Source: Enchytraeus crypticus
Taxonomy: Eukaryota; Annelida; Clitellata; Enchytraeida; Enchytraeidae
Direction: 5' to 3'
Assembly: GCA_905160935.1 (NCBI GenBank)
Contig: CAJHZI010000563.1
Span: forward strand, 397,501-461,500
DNA: 64,000 nucleotides
In this document: piece after piece, positions 1 to 11,299 of the stretch
Layout: every line of letters begins with the position of its first letter
How positions within the stretch are numbered: the stretch's first letter is position 1
Position numbers and translations under genes: made by a program
Notes under the pieces: generated by a model
What the model saw: the letters and a program-made list of their open reading frames with translations, nothing else
What the model was told of the DNA's origin: nothing
The model's database searches: none

Positions 1-724
1 TAAATATATCAAAAGAATTAAATAAATATCTAATCTAGTAGTCTATGTACTGAACCATAGCTAAAGATTGTATGGATATAATAATAATTAATATGACCTA
101 TCAACATCTAATATCGTTCATATAGAAGGTTTAACAGAGTCTAACCACTGTTTTCTTATACGATAAAGTTAATCTAGAAGGCACAGCTGGGGCTCGAACA
201 CGTGACCTGTAAGATTTATTCAGAAAATTAGCTGTTTATTGGATTTCCCAGACATCACAAACATCCTATTAAGAAAAACTGAGTTCATTTACATTTATCC
301 TGCAATCCGCGCCAAGCTTGTTGATTTATAGATGCATCAAGATTTTGTTAAAAGTATCTTCAAATTCTTCTGACCCTACTTTCAATGAATGCAACATAAA
401 TGAAAATGATAATTTGAGGTTTTTTGAAAAACCAGGTAGGCCTAAAGGCCTACAACTTTTCGGATAAATTCATCTTTCGCTACTATTTGCATTGCGCTTC
501 CTTTGAGTCTTAGTTTAAAAAAATTAGTGAATAAAAGTGGATTTAAGTGAATTTTAGTTGGCTATGGCGGTAGAATTATTTTAAACATAATTAATAAAAC
601 ATTGATAGAAAATTTAATAGAAAAGTTAATTATATTTAACATTTAACAAATTATATATGTATAGCATTCTGCCTCGATTAAAGTGCTTTCTTTAGTATAT
701 CTGTATTTCTACTTTATTGGATTT

Positions 725-840
725 AATTGCCCGTGGTTTGTGTGGGTCACTGAAAAATAGACCATCCTTAAACTGTGCGTGTCTACAGAGACGACTAACG
801 AGAAACTTACGTTTTTTTAAAAAAAACCTCCACAGCTAAG
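725..840 (+). repeat. Decayed family C head
   Basis: CCGTGGTTTGTGTGGGTCAC and TGAAAAATAGACCATCC loosely match the C head. Confidence 0.35.
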
Positions 841-1799
841 GCTACCACAAATATTGAATAGGATATAGACTTTACGATGAGACCAACTGCAGTAAGTATA
901 TCGAATGTCCTTTGTGATATTTGAAATCAGACTGTGACAAATGAGTCTATATGTATCGTTTCTGCCTATGTTCCTTGGCAAAAATGACACATAGAATCGA
1001 TTTTTACGAAGAAGTTTATCTTGCAGATTTTTATTGCAAACTTACCAGAAATAAAAAAGGAAATCGCATTTAACACTTGTTCACACTAAATTGATTTCGA
1101 TTTGACGTCAGTTCCTTAGAACAACCTAAATGAACATATTTCGAAAGTTCCATCATACAAGGGCAGCCGATCGAAGAAATCCAACAGTGGATAACACATT
1201 ATATAATCTGATGCAAAAGAGGATAAACTCTCGTGTGTTTCACAGTACATTTCTTTTAATACGCTTTCTAAACTACAGATATACAGTCCGTATAAGATAC
1301 AAAGTATGACAAACATGTACGCAAAAGAATACTGTCCTCCAACAAAATAAGATTTTACGTAATACAAAAATCAAAAAGGCACAAAATAAATACGAGTTAA
1401 TTCTATTAGAAGTTTATAACTATTTTCGGCATAGAATTGCAGTTAGAAATTTAACACATGACATGTAGAGCACTTTTTAAAAATTATTAGGCACATTTCA
1501 AGTAAAAGTATTAATACAATTAACTAATGGATAAAACGCAACACAAAAATAATTATGAGAATGTTAGAAATTTAAGGCACTTATGCATTTGAATATTGAA
1601 ATATTTACACTTAATGATTTAATATAAATCAATGTACTTATTTAAGCAATTGACTTGTCATTTATTCTGAAATGCTTCTTGAAACGTTCATTTAAGACAT
1701 ACATTTCTAACAAATATATTTCTTCTTGCTCTTTTCTACATGTTTATTGTCGAATAGAGAGCAGATAGTTATAGAGATAGAGTTAATAGAGATAGTTTT

Positions 1800-1873
1800 C
1801 TGCCCTATCCACATTGGTCGCCCTCAGCACTATCCACATTGGTCGACTACAGCACTATCCACATTGGTCGCCC
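1800..1873. repeat. 26-bp tandem repeat x3
   Basis: Unit CTATCCACATTGGTCG plus CCCTCAGCA-type spacer. Confidence 0.9.
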
Positions 1874-2497
1874 ATTAATAAACGGTCAACGAAGGATTTA
1901 TTTATCATCCCACAATAATCTCCAGATTATGGTATCAAATAGGAAATAAAATCTTTAAAATGAGATATAGATATGAAATTAGATTTCTGTTTCTTTTATT
2001 TCAATTTTATTTAATTTTTATTTAATTTCATTTCAGTTCTTTTATTTAAATTTTGGCATGACTTTTGCATATTGCAAATAACAATAATTTAAAAACTGAA
2101 TGAAAAAAAATAACTAAATGGATTGGTGATATTCATAATAGTGATCAGTCTATTTATCAGAGATAAAATATGGCGTGGAAAAAACCGTAAGTTTATTCAA
2201 TGTCTAATTATAGGCATTAATAAGAAAACCAATTTAGAATCAATGTAAAACCCCAGCGATAACAGTGATAACACAGACTATAGTAAAATCAGGTGTTAAT
2301 CCCAGAGTTGAGGTCAGCCAAATTCTTGGATCAGTGGACTTTTCGACTACCGAACCTCTGAGATATTAACGAATCACGCAATAGTTAAACCACTCGCGCA
2401 TCATGAATGTGTAGAATACTAACTATATTTCATTAAGGCTTTGATCGTCACGTTAGTTTGCTAAAGGCTCATTACACATTATAAGTGAACTATATAA

Positions 2498-2735
2498 TTA
2501 TAACCTATTGGAGGTGAAGGTAACGTCATGAAGTTTTGAATTACAGACCCGGAGGTGAATTGAACCCTCGTGGGTTCGAATCCCAGTCGCGCTGATCTGA
2601 GAGTAAAATCTCGGACATTCAATGGACTGGCTACGCGGAAAATGGACAAATTGCCTAACTGATTTAACATGTGGTATTAAAAGTGATAGATATCAACGTA
2701 GTTGATCATTTCACTGTAATGCGCGTTATTATTAT
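2498..2735 (+). mobile_element. SINE-A copy (tRNA-derived), downstream of the ETS stop
   Basis: The box B match GGTTCGAATCC sits in a tRNA-like head that aligns, with about 80% identity by eye, to the reverse complement of 17254-17516. Shared blocks include GTAACGTCATG, CTGAGAGTAAAATCTCGG, AGTTGATCATTTCACT and GTAATGCGC. It ends in (ATT)n. It lies within 400 bp of the ETS stop codon and may fall in the 3' UTR. Confidence 0.8.
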
Positions 2736-2897
2736 TATTATATCTTGCTCATCAGAATTATTCTTAATGGTCTTCGTTTATATATTATCATTCATTTCAA
2801 TAAATTTTTTATAGAATAATTTGAATTAAGGAATGCAGAATTGCACGTTATATAATCCTGTCAATATCTTAATACTAAACGTATTGATCCTGTTGTA

Positions 2898-3244
2898 CTA
2901 TTCTCCCTCCTTATCAGCAGGCTGTGGTGTCAGTCCACAAACTGCAAAAAGTTCTTCCGGCGAGTATCCGAGCACAGTTTCCAGCCCGCAGACAAACCTA
3001 TACACGTATCGCTTCCCTGCCGTCTTGTGTATAATATTCTTGTCGTAATAATACCTCAGTCCTCGGCTTAGTTTTTCGTAATTCATTTTCGGTTTGTTTT
3101 TTCGTATACCCCACCGTCTGGCCACCTCGTCTGGATCAGACAGTTTGAATTCCCACCCGTCGCCCGTCCAAGCGATGAAATGCTCGCAGGATTTATCCGT
3201 CAGCTGTTCCAAAAGGAACTGCCATAACTGAATTGGTCCGCTAC
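2898..3244 (-). CDS. ets1/2: ETS gene coding exon 7 (ETS DNA-binding domain, stop)
   Basis: Acceptor ATTTATTGTAG|GTAGC has its AG at 3246-3245; the stop is at 2900-2898. The exon encodes [59 protein letters not shown] and [20 protein letters not shown], then [20 protein letters not shown] and a short acidic end. This is a complete winged helix-turn-helix ETS domain. The two recognition-helix arginines (R579, R582) and the hydrophobic Trp residues are all present. The frame actually starts at the spliced Gly codon, about 11 codons before the first ATG. The acceptor is duplicated twice upstream (see the triplication). Confidence 0.97.
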
Positions 3245-3655
3245 CTACAATAAATTAGCCAGAATTTAAAAATAAAAAAAGTTTTCGTAAAGTTTGACTA
3301 AGTGAGTGATTGCTTGATTGATAGATTGATTGAAAAGTTTATGTTTCTACTGATGGAGAGTATACTAGTGTTCTCTCAACAGCGCTATAGGTTCATTGCT
3401 AGATTGTCATAACTGGATTGGTCCGCTACCTACAATATATTAGTTAGAAGTAAAAAAAATAACAGAAGTTTTCGTAAAGTTTGACTGACTGACTGATTGA
3501 GTGATTGATTGAAAAATTTATGCTTCTACTGATGGAGAGTATACTAGTGTTCTCTCAACAGCGCTATAGGTTCATTGCTAGATTGTTCATAACTGGATTG
3601 GTCCGCTACCTACAATAAATTTGCCAGAATTAAACAAATTAACACGAGTTTTCGT
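3224..3655 (-). repeat. Triplication (~185-bp unit) containing the ETS-exon splice acceptor
   Basis: Three near-identical units begin with the first ~20 bp of exon 7 plus its acceptor. The genuine junction is at 3245/3244 and copies are at 3430/3429 and 3610/3609. The units share the spacer (AAGTTTTCGTAAAGTTTGACT, the TGATTGATTGA tract and the TCTCAACAGCGCTATAGG block). The third copy is partial. In both extra copies the codon equivalent to the conserved Trp526 TGG reads TGA. High similarity suggests a recent tandem duplication. Confidence 0.9.
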
Positions 3656-3879
3656 AAATAAGTCCTTGAGAGGATAGTTGCATTAACTAATTTATACAAA
3701 TTTATAACCTAAATCCACGTTAGTTTTAATTAATCCCATGAACTATCCTTACGAACGACCCTCTTAACAACCCGTTATTAATATCATCTCCCGAAACTAT
3801 TTCTGGTGAAATGATAACATTTATTTTAACTCTACACCATCTGATTTCAATCGAAACCAATCTAGTAACTTCATGTGAT

Positions 3880-4025
3880 AGCCACTGGCTGGAGCCAGTG
3901 GCGAAGCTGGTAAGATATTCGACAGCGCATTAGTAGGTGCGGGTTTCAAATCCTGGACTGGCCCGTCACTAACTTCGCTTTCGAGTGAGTAAACTGACGG
4001 TAACATTAGCTTTACTTTTAGGTAT
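3880..4025 (+). mobile_element. SINE-B copy (tRNA-derived)
   Basis: The head GCCAGTGGCGAAGCTGGTAAG (A-box-like) and GGGTTTCAAATCCTGG (B-box-like) precede the tail CGTCACTAACTTCGCTTTCG, AGTGAGTAAACTGACGG and TTAGCTTTA. The 5' edge carries an inverted copy of its first bases (GCCACTGGCTGGAGCCAGTG). Confidence 0.7.
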
Positions 4026-4090
4026 TTTGCGTTTTACCTCATCCTCGATATTAACAAATTAATCGAAATTCTGAGTAAAATCCCGAAGAA

Positions 4091-4262
4091 TCTCTCTTAG
4101 TGCACTGCTTACTGGCAGGTCCATGGTACACTACGCTTCCACTCTACTCCGTCTTCCGGCTTCCACTTCATTTCCACATATTAGTGGGTCTTTAAATCAT
4201 CTAACGTACACAATCTCGGCCTGTCCCTGCTACCTTCTATAAACTCTACTAATAGACCTTCC
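4091..4262 (-). mobile_element. Family D LINE 3' end in the last ETS intron
   Basis: Minus strand: DRPRLCTLDDLKTH, one stop, then YVEMKWKPED..EWKRSVPWTCQ, followed by GTAAGCAGTGCACTAAGAGAG. Of the D copies here it has the best-preserved coding frame (one in-frame TAA). RPRL.MLDDLK plus R.EDR..WR is typical of LINE C-termini. Confidence 0.75.
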
Positions 4263-4335
4263 CCCCTTTGAATGTTTCCTAGAAGAACAAAAAAACAAAA
4301 AGAACAACAGAGACAAAAAGAACAAGAACAAGTAC

Positions 4336-4704
4336 CTGAGTAGGTGGTGAGACTTAGAGGGGGCGTGGTGGGGGTCAGCTTAGAGGAACACGACGAGCTA
4401 CTGGCACTGCAGTCTAGCACTGAGGTGGGCGTCGTAGCACCTCTCAGAGGATCTACCAGGTGACCATGCTCTGTACTGATCACACTCCAGTCAGTCTGTA
4501 GCTGACACCATCCGGGCTCGAGCTGCTGCTGATGATGTTGTCGGTAGAATTGAGCATTTGCGTAAAGATGTCTCTGTTGCTGGATATGCTGTTGTTGTTG
4601 TTGCAGTTGTTGTTGTTGTCCATTTAGAGATGGAGAAGGAAGACCAGGTGAAGAATGATCGTAGAGAATGAAATTATTGTTGTTGCCAGGATATGATTGA
4701 CAAC
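4336..4704 (-). CDS. ets1/2: ETS gene coding exon 6 (Gln-rich linker)
   Basis: The 369-bp exon has acceptor CATATTTCAG|GTTG and donor CTACTCAG|GTACTT. The frame is open throughout, from GCQSYPGNNNNF through polyglutamine blocks (two short Q runs and a later HHQQQ, about residues 420-455) and QLQTDWSVISTEHGHLVDPL to PPLSLTTYS. The glutamine runs come from CAA/CAG repeats and may vary in length between individuals. The last base joins exon 7 to restore Gly-Ser-Gly-Pro-Ile-Gln, the canonical lead into ETS domains. A LINE tail (4091-4262) begins about 70 bp beyond the donor. Confidence 0.87.
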
Positions 4705-6133
4705 CTGAAATATGGAAAAGGTTCTAGGTAATAAACAAAATATTGAGTCTGAATAAAATAGCCTAGTTAAATATATAGTTTCCTATAAGTGGATATTATA
4801 AGAGACGATTCAAATTGGATTTTAATTCTGGACTCCCTGCTCATTTGTCAATTCAGTTGCCACTAGTCACTTATCTGGCATTAATTAGCTATAAAATAAC
4901 TCAATAATTATTGTTGCACAACTTAGATTGTCTTTAATAAACCTGCTTATCATCGGCTGTAATCCAACAATATAATTATGCAATAGTTCCTAAGCTGTTG
5001 TGATATTTTGCAGTGTAACTTAACTTCCCAGGCCAGATATAAAAACAGTTATGCAATGACAGTAGTAACTGAGGAAAACCAAAGAAAGTGATAATTTTGA
5101 TTCAGAATTTCAATGCAGAACAAATACTGCCATTAACCTTGCTAAAATGGCAACAATTTTGTCGTATCACGGGTTTAAATTCCATTCATAACGGACTATC
5201 GTTAAGCGCTAAGCTTCACCTGTCAATATCCCACAACTGTCTTATTAATCATCATCACCGTCTTGTCACGTTGATTTCCTGGCTAATTCGTTCTTGCAGA
5301 AATTACAGTTACTCGACAAATTTGCTTTAAATGTGATTTTAATACATCTCCTAGCAAGGCGCTACCATACCCGAGCGCTTCGCTTCGTCGAACAATTGCC
5401 TGACATACACGCCTTCAGTCGTGCATCGATGATTTATCGCTTTCTCTGCCAGAGAATGCTAAAAGCAATTACTGGAAAATAAAAAGCGACTAACATATAT
5501 TTGGCCGATTTTAAATGGGTCTATCAGTTTGAATCGATTTTGTGATAATTTCTTTTGCATTTATACTGTCCGTCCTTTGTAATGAAAAACGCTCTAGGTT
5601 TCGTTTTTGCTGTCGTTATTAATGTAGCAATTAAACGGTAAAAGAAAATTTGAAACATGTTAACAAGAAAAATTGTAAGTGTAGCAAGATAATCGAGAAA
5701 TGAATGGCAATAATGAAAACATCAAATTTTAGAAGTTAAATTTATTTCTAGCAATTATTGCGCACATTTCATGAGCGACACTATAATCGTTTAACGAGAT
5801 GAATCGAAATCTTTATTAATGTTGTTTTTATTTTTCACAAGTGAATTGAAACTGGATAGTGGAAAAATAATTAAGGCAAAAATAACTTGTTAAAATACAA
5901 AGTAAATTAAAATAAAATAAAAGTTTAATATTATCAAATACATCCTCAGTTAAACACTAGGTAAAAACGGACTTTAAAAAATCACTCATCATTGTCTTTA
6001 ATCTGTAGTTTGTTACCGTGGTACGCATTCCTTAAAATTCAAAAAAAAGAATTTTTAGTCAGTATAACTTTTTAAAATCAGGGTTTAACGTCAAAATCAG
6101 GAGCCCAGAAGGCATCTCTTCAAGACGTCATGT

Positions 6134-6285
6134 GTACCGGTGAACCCTGTAAAGTCAATATCCGAAATTGTACTCTCTGATCAGCTCTATCGGGAATTGA
6201 TTCAGGATCTCAGGAACAGCTATTTACAACTTCAAGGCCTTACCTAACGCGCTTACACCCACTGAGCCATTGAGACATTCAACTA
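6134..6285 (-). mobile_element. Decayed SINE-A copy beside the donor of ETS exon 5
   Basis: The minus strand starts GAATGTCTCAATGGCTCAGTGG (box A TGGCTCAGTGG), followed by GATCCTGAATCAATTCCC in place of box B and AGAGAGTACAATTTCGG. The head begins within 6 bp of the exon donor. Confidence 0.6.
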
Positions 6286-6290
6286 CTAAC

Positions 6291-6617
6291 CTTTGTTACT
6301 AATATTGCCTGCTTGTCGTGATATGTGATATTTCTCTTCACCGCCGCCGAGCGGTGACTCCACCGCGTACATCCCCGGGGGACAGCAGGCCCCGCCCGAG
6401 AGACCCCCGCTCCCAGAACGATGGGCAAATGGCGGCTGTAGGGACGAGTTTGAGTAAATCCCTCCCCGAGGTGTCTGGAAATTTGTGGCGGAGGAAGTAG
6501 GGGCCTGCGGAACGGACTGTCTCTCAGAGTACCAGAGATCAGCGGCGCTGGACGGGATATTAGTGGTCGAGTCCGCCTGGTATCTGCCGGATGTGCTCAG
6601 ATCAAAGTACGAGAGTC
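6291..6617 (-). CDS. ets1/2: ETS gene coding exon 5 (Ser/Gly-rich linker)
   Basis: The 327-bp exon has acceptor ATATCTCAG|GACTC and donor AACAAAG|GTTAGT; phase 1 to phase 1. It encodes GLSYFDLSTSGRYQADSTTN and a Ser/Gly/Pro-rich low-complexity linker ending ISRQAGNISNK. No domain is recognised; this is the poorly conserved transactivation region between PNT and ETS. The GC content of about 6330-6480 is well above that of its surroundings, as expected for coding DNA here. A decayed SINE-A copy lies immediately beyond the donor. Confidence 0.82.
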
Positions 6618-6951
6618 CTGAGATATACAATAATATAATTAGAAACATAAGATGTATAGAATAAAATAATTTAGATTTATTAAGAATTATTTCTTGCTGT
6701 ATCTACTTGAGAATAAACCAAGATATAAAGGGGTTTGGTTGGTTTCGGTTGTTAAGCGCCTGGTAACGTGAATACTGAAGAAAGCAAAGAAAGTCCATCG
6801 CAGAAACCATTTCATAGAGAGATAGAGATTCTATAAGTGAAAACTCGATGCTTTGTGGTCGATTTAGAATAATTGAAAGAAAGACATGGGCTAACGCGAT
6901 GGTAAAACAGCAGATGGGTATATAAAAGTCGATATTTGAAAGTACATGGCA

Positions 6952-6952
<1 letters not shown>

Positions 6953-7000
<48 letters not shown>

Positions 7001-7003
7001 GAC

Positions 7004-7050
<47 letters not shown>

Positions 7051-7145
7051 AAAAAAAGAAAGAAACAAACAAAAAAAAAAGGAAGAAAGAAACAATGAAC
7101 GAATGAATGAATGAATGAAAGAATGAATGAAAGAATGAATGAATA
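6953..7145. repeat. (GA)n followed by (GAAT)n microsatellites
   Basis: A GA run with CAGA interruptions (6953-7046), an A-rich spacer, then GAAT repeats (7094-7145). Long apparent ORFs across it are repeat artefacts. Confidence 0.95.
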
Positions 7146-7359
7146 GAAGAGAGCGAAACAAAGACAAATTTCACTTGATTTTCTATAAACAATATCTGTT
7201 TTCGTTTTCTCATAAATAGAGTTAGAAGCCTAAAAGGCCTTAAAACCAAAAGAGATCGCGTCTACAAGTTATCTATCCCTTGATGCCAAGCATTTTGCAA
7301 ATGGCTTTTTGATTTCTCCCTTAAATACAAGAAGTTTTTAAACTCTTTCCTGCGTCTTC

Positions 7360-7850
7360 TAGCCGGTCCCGATTTGAATCGATTTGGTTACTTAGTGAAA
7401 TGTGTGACAAGTACCGATTCATATGGCACAATCCTCACTGCCGTACACGCGGGAAAAATTAAATAGGAGTGCTTCGACAAGGTGACGTGACGCTGAATTG
7501 GAATAATTTCCATTCGGGGCGTGTGCGAGTTTAAATCGTTGAAATTAAGCAGCCCGTCATTCTTCTATTGTATGTAAGCATGTAGTGTGCAGTTCATGGG
7601 CGGACATACGTATTGTAACAATATTACTGAGTCAAGAAGAGATCAACCCCCAGCTACCGTATCTCCACCCCGGGGTGATAGAATATAGCAACTGCCACGA
7701 TGTTGTCACGAGCCCCGCATTATTCCAGTACTGGAATGACCGGGGTGAACGCCGAGCGTGACGTTAGGTGATTAGGAAAACATCCTCAGATCAAATCGAT
7801 CGCATCGATTAATTGATGGGGGACCCAGTGTAGAAACCATTGTACGGCTT
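7360..7850. other. Unique, higher-GC intronic segment in the ETS gene
   Basis: About 490 bp with no repeat match in the window, no open frame of note, and more CpG than its surroundings (GGGGCGTGTGCGAG, CACCCCGGGGTGATAG, CCGAGCGTGACG). It lies between coding exons 4 and 5. It could be an enhancer or an alternative promoter; neither is shown. Confidence 0.35.
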
Positions 7851-8129
7851 ACGAAAATTAATACAATGGAAAAGCCCTAAATGTAAATTTTGAATGAAGA
7901 TATTTCTGTTTTACTGGATTTACTAATTTTAAAGTATATAATATGACATTGGAGTTAAAGATGCTTCACTTATAACGTGAGGTTTTGCTCAAAATTTAAT
8001 TTTTTTTCCTTTTTGTGCATATTTGTTACTCATATTCAATGTGAAGAGGTATTAATCAGTGAAAACATTATCAGTTCAAAGATGAAGTACAATTATACGT
8101 TGCACACACACACACACATACATACATAT

Positions 8130-8137
<8 letters not shown>

Positions 8138-8197
<60 letters not shown>
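8138..8197. repeat. (TA)n, left flank of the 8.2-kb transposon
   Basis: Preceded by (CA)n and CATA repeats at 8104-8137. Confidence 0.95.
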
Positions 8198-8639
8198 TAG
8201 GATGGTGCTGAACAAATTTTTTTTCCAGAAATTAGCGGGACAGCCCCTGGTTATGTTCTACTTATTACCGTGATCCCTTGTGCAAAAAATCTCCATTTTA
8301 TTCCATCATTTAGGGGTGCCACAGAAGCCGTGAAGTTTTCCATACTATAATGCTATTACAGCCAAGAATTGCAACAGATAGTTGTGTAGCTAAAAGCATT
8401 GGTAGGCTTCAATTTTATGAAACATCAAATAGTAAAAGATAATCGATAATCATTCGTCAGAAACAAATTACACTCTTACTAAAGTATTAATAATAATACT
8501 AAGAATAATAATAATATTATTATTAATGTTAATAATAATAAAGATTTAACTAGAAATTAGATTAAGTTCAGTATTTAAAACATTGTGACTGTTCCCTTCT
8601 TAGAATCTGGAAACTGCCGACGATGCGCAGACACAACCT

Positions 8640-9973
8640 GGAGTAAAGCTTACTTCTGTATCTCTTGCTTTGTTAAGATTAGGTTATAGTCTTGAATAAG
8701 CGCCACTCCTCTCTCTGTCCTATCATTTACAACACTCAGGCCTGACACAATCTTTTGAGACTCCAAATGTTCACTGTTCTCGCTCCATACTCTCGGCTCT
8801 ATTTCCAACCAATTGTATGGAATTCCAAGAATGGTGAAAAATCTGACTGTGTTTGTAGTTACAAATTCTTCAATACTTCGTGGACTAGAACTACCAATGA
8901 CTTGAGGACGATTAAGAGGAATTTGCACGCCTGCTTTGTTCTCATAGTTCTTCTCAACTACCATCCCGTCTTTAGAAGTGACGTCAATCCGTTCATTGAA
9001 GAAACTAAAAGCAATCAGCTCCTCACTTAGATACCAGGCGTGACGATTGCTGCTGAAAAATACAGCTGTTTCCTCATCTGCGATGCCACTTTTAATACTG
9101 CAACTATCATGATTAATCGACTGCCACTCATTTCTAAACCTCTCAGCATCTGTATGTCAGGACGAGAGGATGGTCCAGCTAATGAATTGAACACATCACC
9201 TTGCATCACTTCAAAGATATGGTGTCGATATGCGAGATGTAGTAAGTCTTTTGTTAAATTTATTTCAATGAGGACTGCAGCTCATTTTGCAGCAACAGAG
9301 TTACTTGCCGTAGTATCAGAGGACATTGCTTTCACCTTGTCAGTAAGAAACCAGTCATCGAGTGCTTGCACAACTGCATTCGCAATGGCCTCTCCAGTTC
9401 CATTAGGAATCTTCGACACGTTCAGCAAGAGCTCTACTCCATGTCCTACCGATCTCCCGGATTTTGGCTTGCACCGTTTTTGGACTCCACACTCTTCTCA
9501 TCGGATTTGATTTGGTACCACAGTGCTCAATGTTGTCATAGACGACAGTACAGTAGCACTCTAATTCGTATTGTTGTTGTTGTTGTTGTTGTCCTGAGAT
9601 AATATTTATATAATTGGTAAACGATCAACTTTCTCAGACTTTCCAGACATATATCAGACAAAAACTTGCCATCCCAGGTACGACCAGTGGAACACCAGGA
9701 GTGAAACTTGTCTTCAAGTTTGCAAGAGTTTGAACTCTGTGCTTCATTCTACTTCGTCGAACAGTCAGTCAAACGATTCAAAGCGAGACCATCAGCGTCT
9801 TGGCCAACAGCTTGAGAGAGTGAAGCAAGTGCATAGACTGCTTTTCGATCACTGATTTTTGTTCTGTCATGGGCTAATGCAACTTGAGAATTAATAATGT
9901 TCTTTGTCATTGGTGAAACCAACTACGAAGATCTCTGTTTTAGACCTAGTAGCAATCTTAGAGCCTGCCATAA
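8640..9973 (-). pseudogene. Decayed transposase-like ORF of the 8.2-10.6 kb transposon
   Basis: Read on the minus strand from about 9973, recognisable pieces occur in order: QVALAHDRTKISDRKAVYAL; WDGKFLSDICLESLRK; KIPNGTGEAIANAVVQALDD; KAMSSDTTASN; LLHLAYRHHIFEV; FNSLAGPSSRPDIQML; FVTTNTVRFFTILGIPYNWL; VVNDRTERGVALIQDYN. From memory these fit a widespread, poorly characterised family of animal mobile-element proteins with a DTTASNTG motif followed by CRHH. Here CRHH reads YRHH. Stops, frame changes and a family E insertion break it, and the middle (about 9000-9050) is missing. The DTTASN...HH layout loosely recalls hAT transposases, but that is not established. Confidence 0.6.
9450..9598 (+). 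repeat. Family E repeat inserted in the transposase relic
   Basis: It shares TTTTGG..TTGCACCGTTTTTGGAC, then GTGCTCAATGTTGTCAT..GAC and TAGCACTCTAATT, with copies at 40.9, 57.1 and 60.7 kb. It ends in a (GTT)n tail. It splits the transposase frame, so it arrived later. Confidence 0.65.
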
Positions 9974-10638
9974 TTATTAGCCTGTATAATAAAAAACCTG
10001 TAGTAGAGTAATTTAGTAGCAAATAGTAGTACATATGACACATTTATTTCGCTGCGAAATACGCAATTAAATTGCTGTGAAATCTTTTTAAGAAATACGC
10101 ATTAAGTAAACAAATTATTTAGTAATGTCTCATATCGAAAAATAATACTACATGAATGATTACAATTAATCTATTCAGAATGATGAAACGGCCAGGATTG
10201 TAATATCTGAAATAACTTCATAACTTATAGGTATTATTTTTCATTGAAACGGTGTTTTTCCAAAACTATTTAATTTCCCAAATTGAAATAGTGCTTAGAA
10301 ATATAAACTATTTGCACTTGAAATATTCAATATATTACAATGAATTATAATTTTGTCGTTAAAACCTGATTTGTTATTGATGCATAATATACCAACAGAT
10401 AATGAAAACAAAGAATTCTGAAAGAGATATTGCATTGTTGCTCTTCTTTTAGCTGTACGTTATAAACTGAGGACTTTCAATAGAGGGGTACACATTTCAC
10501 CTGCCCTGCGGCACCCCTAAATAATGGAATATTTTGCTAATATTTTGCAATTGAATTTCAGTTATCAATACGAACAATGTTAAGGGGTGTCCCAGTGAAA
10601 ATTTAAAAAAAGATTTTGACGACCACCCTAATATATAC

Positions 10639-11038
<400 letters not shown>

Positions 11039-11144
11039 TAACTCTACAGAGATCGCTTCAGATTAGAAACACAGGAGCGATATTCGGTACAAATAAATAA
11101 CACAGGAGCGATATTCGGTACTTTATTAGAAGAAACTAATCTTG

Positions 11145-11297
11145 AGATCGCCTAGGCTCCAGAAATATCTTTTACAAACTGTTAAACGATTACAGGGGAT
11201 TGACTGAAGATATGGTATGAGATTGAGAGGAGTGGAGAAGTTTTATTCATATCTGGACCTATTTAAATTGGGATTGAAGGGAAGATGATGATGACTA
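11145..11297 (+). repeat. Family C 3' part, ending at the donor of ETS exon 4
   Basis: GATCGCCTAGGCTCCAG, CTGGACCTATTTAAATTGGG and GAAGGGAAGATGATGATGAC. Its (GATGAT)n tail stops about 3 bp from the exon 4 donor bases. Confidence 0.6.
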
Positions 11298-11299
11298 AC

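Larger units (their letters stand above)
1..2490. other. 3' flank of the ETS gene, no gene seen
   Basis: AT-rich, with a 26-bp triplicate and a worn family C head. Several minus-strand AATAAA words lie at about 1980-2200 and could serve the ETS transcript. A weak tRNA-like stretch (minus, about 2290-2420) was not convincing. Confidence 0.6.
8198..10630 (-). mobile_element. 2.4-kb DNA transposon with ~130-bp inverted ends, inside a TA microsatellite
   Basis: The left end TAGGATGGTGCTGAACAAA (8198) and right end, read inward, TAGGGTGGTCGTCAAAA (10630) are inverted copies. Similarity continues inward over about 130 bp to the well-conserved block ATTTAGGGGTGCC (8307-8319, and inverted at 10513-10525). 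Both flanks are (TA)n, so the element landed in a TA tract and a TA-type target duplication cannot be resolved. It carries a decayed ORF (next entry) and a family E repeat. The superfamily is not assigned. Terminal TA favours a TA-targeting group, but the ORF is not Tc1/mariner-like. Confidence 0.75.

Noticed and set aside
150-260. Possible tRNA or SINE head on the minus strand (GTGTTCGAGCCCC)
   Set aside because: Box B-like only; no box A at the expected distance and no second copy.
2498-2620. tRNA gene suggested by a perfect box B
   Set aside because: No cloverleaf; sequence aligns with other SINE-A copies.
6703-7249. Ser/Leu-rich frames on the minus strand
   Set aside because: Translations of (GA)n and (GAAT)n.
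8755-9602. Plus-strand frames
   Set aside because: Antisense shadows of the minus-strand transposase relic and of family E.
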